Positions 5,379-5,591 of a DNA stretch of 5,591 bases are shown here, piece by piece. Source of the stretch: Firmicutes bacterium UBA4874. Lineage in GTDB: Bacteria; Bacillota; Clostridia; Caldicoprobacterales; DTU083. The position numbers and the translations under genes are program-made. Position 1 is the stretch's first letter. Each line of letters opens with the position of its first letter. The notes beneath the pieces were generated by a model that worked only from the letters and a program-made list of their open reading frames with translations, had not been told where the DNA came from and did no database searches. The stretch is from contig DHDO01000102.1 in the NCBI GenBank assembly GCA_002399435.1, forward strand, positions 1,500 to 7,090. The letters are read 5' to 3'.

Positions 5379-5409
5379 TCTGGTTTTACGCAAAACTTGT
5401 TACTTGCTT

Positions 5410-5438
5410 ATCATAGCAAACCCCATCATTGTTGTCAA
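5410..5438 (-). promoter_or_regulatory. Strong sigma-A-type promoter of the folT leader
   Basis: A perfect -35 TTGACA (5438-5433), a 17-nt spacer and a -10 TATGAT (5415-5410) lie just upstream of the riboswitch. Initiation near 5403 would leave about 25 nt before aptamer stem P1 and a leader of about 308 nt before the folT start codon. Confidence 0.88.
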
Positions 5439-5539
5439 TCCCCGGAACCTGAGCTTTCCACTGCATCAGTGACGACAATCAGTTCTGTTGTGTCCTCATC
5501 AAAAAGTGTAATGAAATCGCCAAAATCGCAAATAGACAA
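5435..5539 (-). other. Short protein-like open frame at the right edge, doubtful
   Basis: A 34-codon frame runs from TTG 5539 to a TGA at 5437-5435 that overlaps the -35 of the folT promoter. Its residues (around FGDFITLFDEDTTELIVVTDA) look like natural protein and not a shadow, but there is no good ribosome binding site and an in-frame TGA directly precedes it. It may be the decayed end of an older gene, or chance. No function can be proposed. Confidence 0.2.
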
Positions 5540-5591
5540 TCATCCGATATCCTGTTTTTATTTACGCCATCCATTCCATGAACTCTTGTTC
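5540..5591 (-). other. Window edge, possible 3' end of an upstream gene
   Basis: All three minus-strand frames can be read from the edge. Two stop early: one ending Met-Glu-Trp-Met-Ala, the other ending Trp-Asn-Gly-Trp-Arg-Lys. The third stays open for about 36 codons. Any of them could be the tail of a neighbour. No terminator hairpin is visible before the folT promoter. Firmicutes often have cysS upstream of mrnC, but the residues seen do not establish that. Confidence 0.2.

Noticed and set aside
5124..5393. 89-residue minus-strand open frame
   Set aside because: It spans the whole riboswitch and terminator, whose base pairing explains the sequence better. It is Arg/Cys-rich with no domain.
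5511..5591. Plus-strand frame open to the right edge from ATG 5511
   Set aside because: There is no ribosome binding site or promoter before it, and every supported gene in the window runs the other way.

Overview
The window reads almost entirely on the minus strand and looks like chromosomal DNA of a Gram-positive Firmicute, most likely class Clostridia. The grounds are the conserved mrnC-rlmB-sigH cluster, a sporulation-type sigma-H, vegetative TTGACA/TATAAT promoters, GGAGG-type ribosome binding sites, and a tetrahydrofolate (THF) riboswitch ahead of a folate-type ECF transporter gene. A family-level guess (Lachnospiraceae-like) is inference only.

Layout in the direction of transcription (right to left). 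At the right edge, 5435-5591 holds no gene I can name; it has short open frames that may be the tail of a neighbour. A strong promoter at 5410-5438 starts a leader of about 300 nt. The leader carries a THF riboswitch aptamer (5264-5378), an antiterminator (5221-5266) and a 19-bp terminator hairpin (5195-5240). It controls folT (5095-4214), an ECF S component that is unusually large. Next is an orphan AgrC-like GHKL sensor histidine kinase (4122-2746) with no response regulator or autoinducer genes in view. Then follow mrnC (2582-2130, Mini-ribonuclease III), rlmB (2106-1201, 23S rRNA 2'-O-methyltransferase) and sigH (1050-418, with its own promoter at 1107-1136). After these come tRNA-Gly(CCC) (347-274) and tRNA-Thr(GGT) (165-90), served by a promoter at 373-401. 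A ribosome binding site and start codon at the left edge begin a further gene that is cut off.

The genes form two themes. mrnC, rlmB, sigH and the tRNAs are a translation/RNA-maturation block carrying the post-exponential sigma factor. folT with its riboswitch is a folate-salvage module expected to switch off when reduced folate is plentiful. The histidine kinase between them has no evident link to either.

No CRISPR array, insertion sequence or phage feature was seen. The clearest discovery-type item is the folT leader. It shows a complete mutually exclusive antiterminator/terminator pair and an 18-nt linker in the aptamer that seems longer than usual, and it precedes an S component with an extra central segment.
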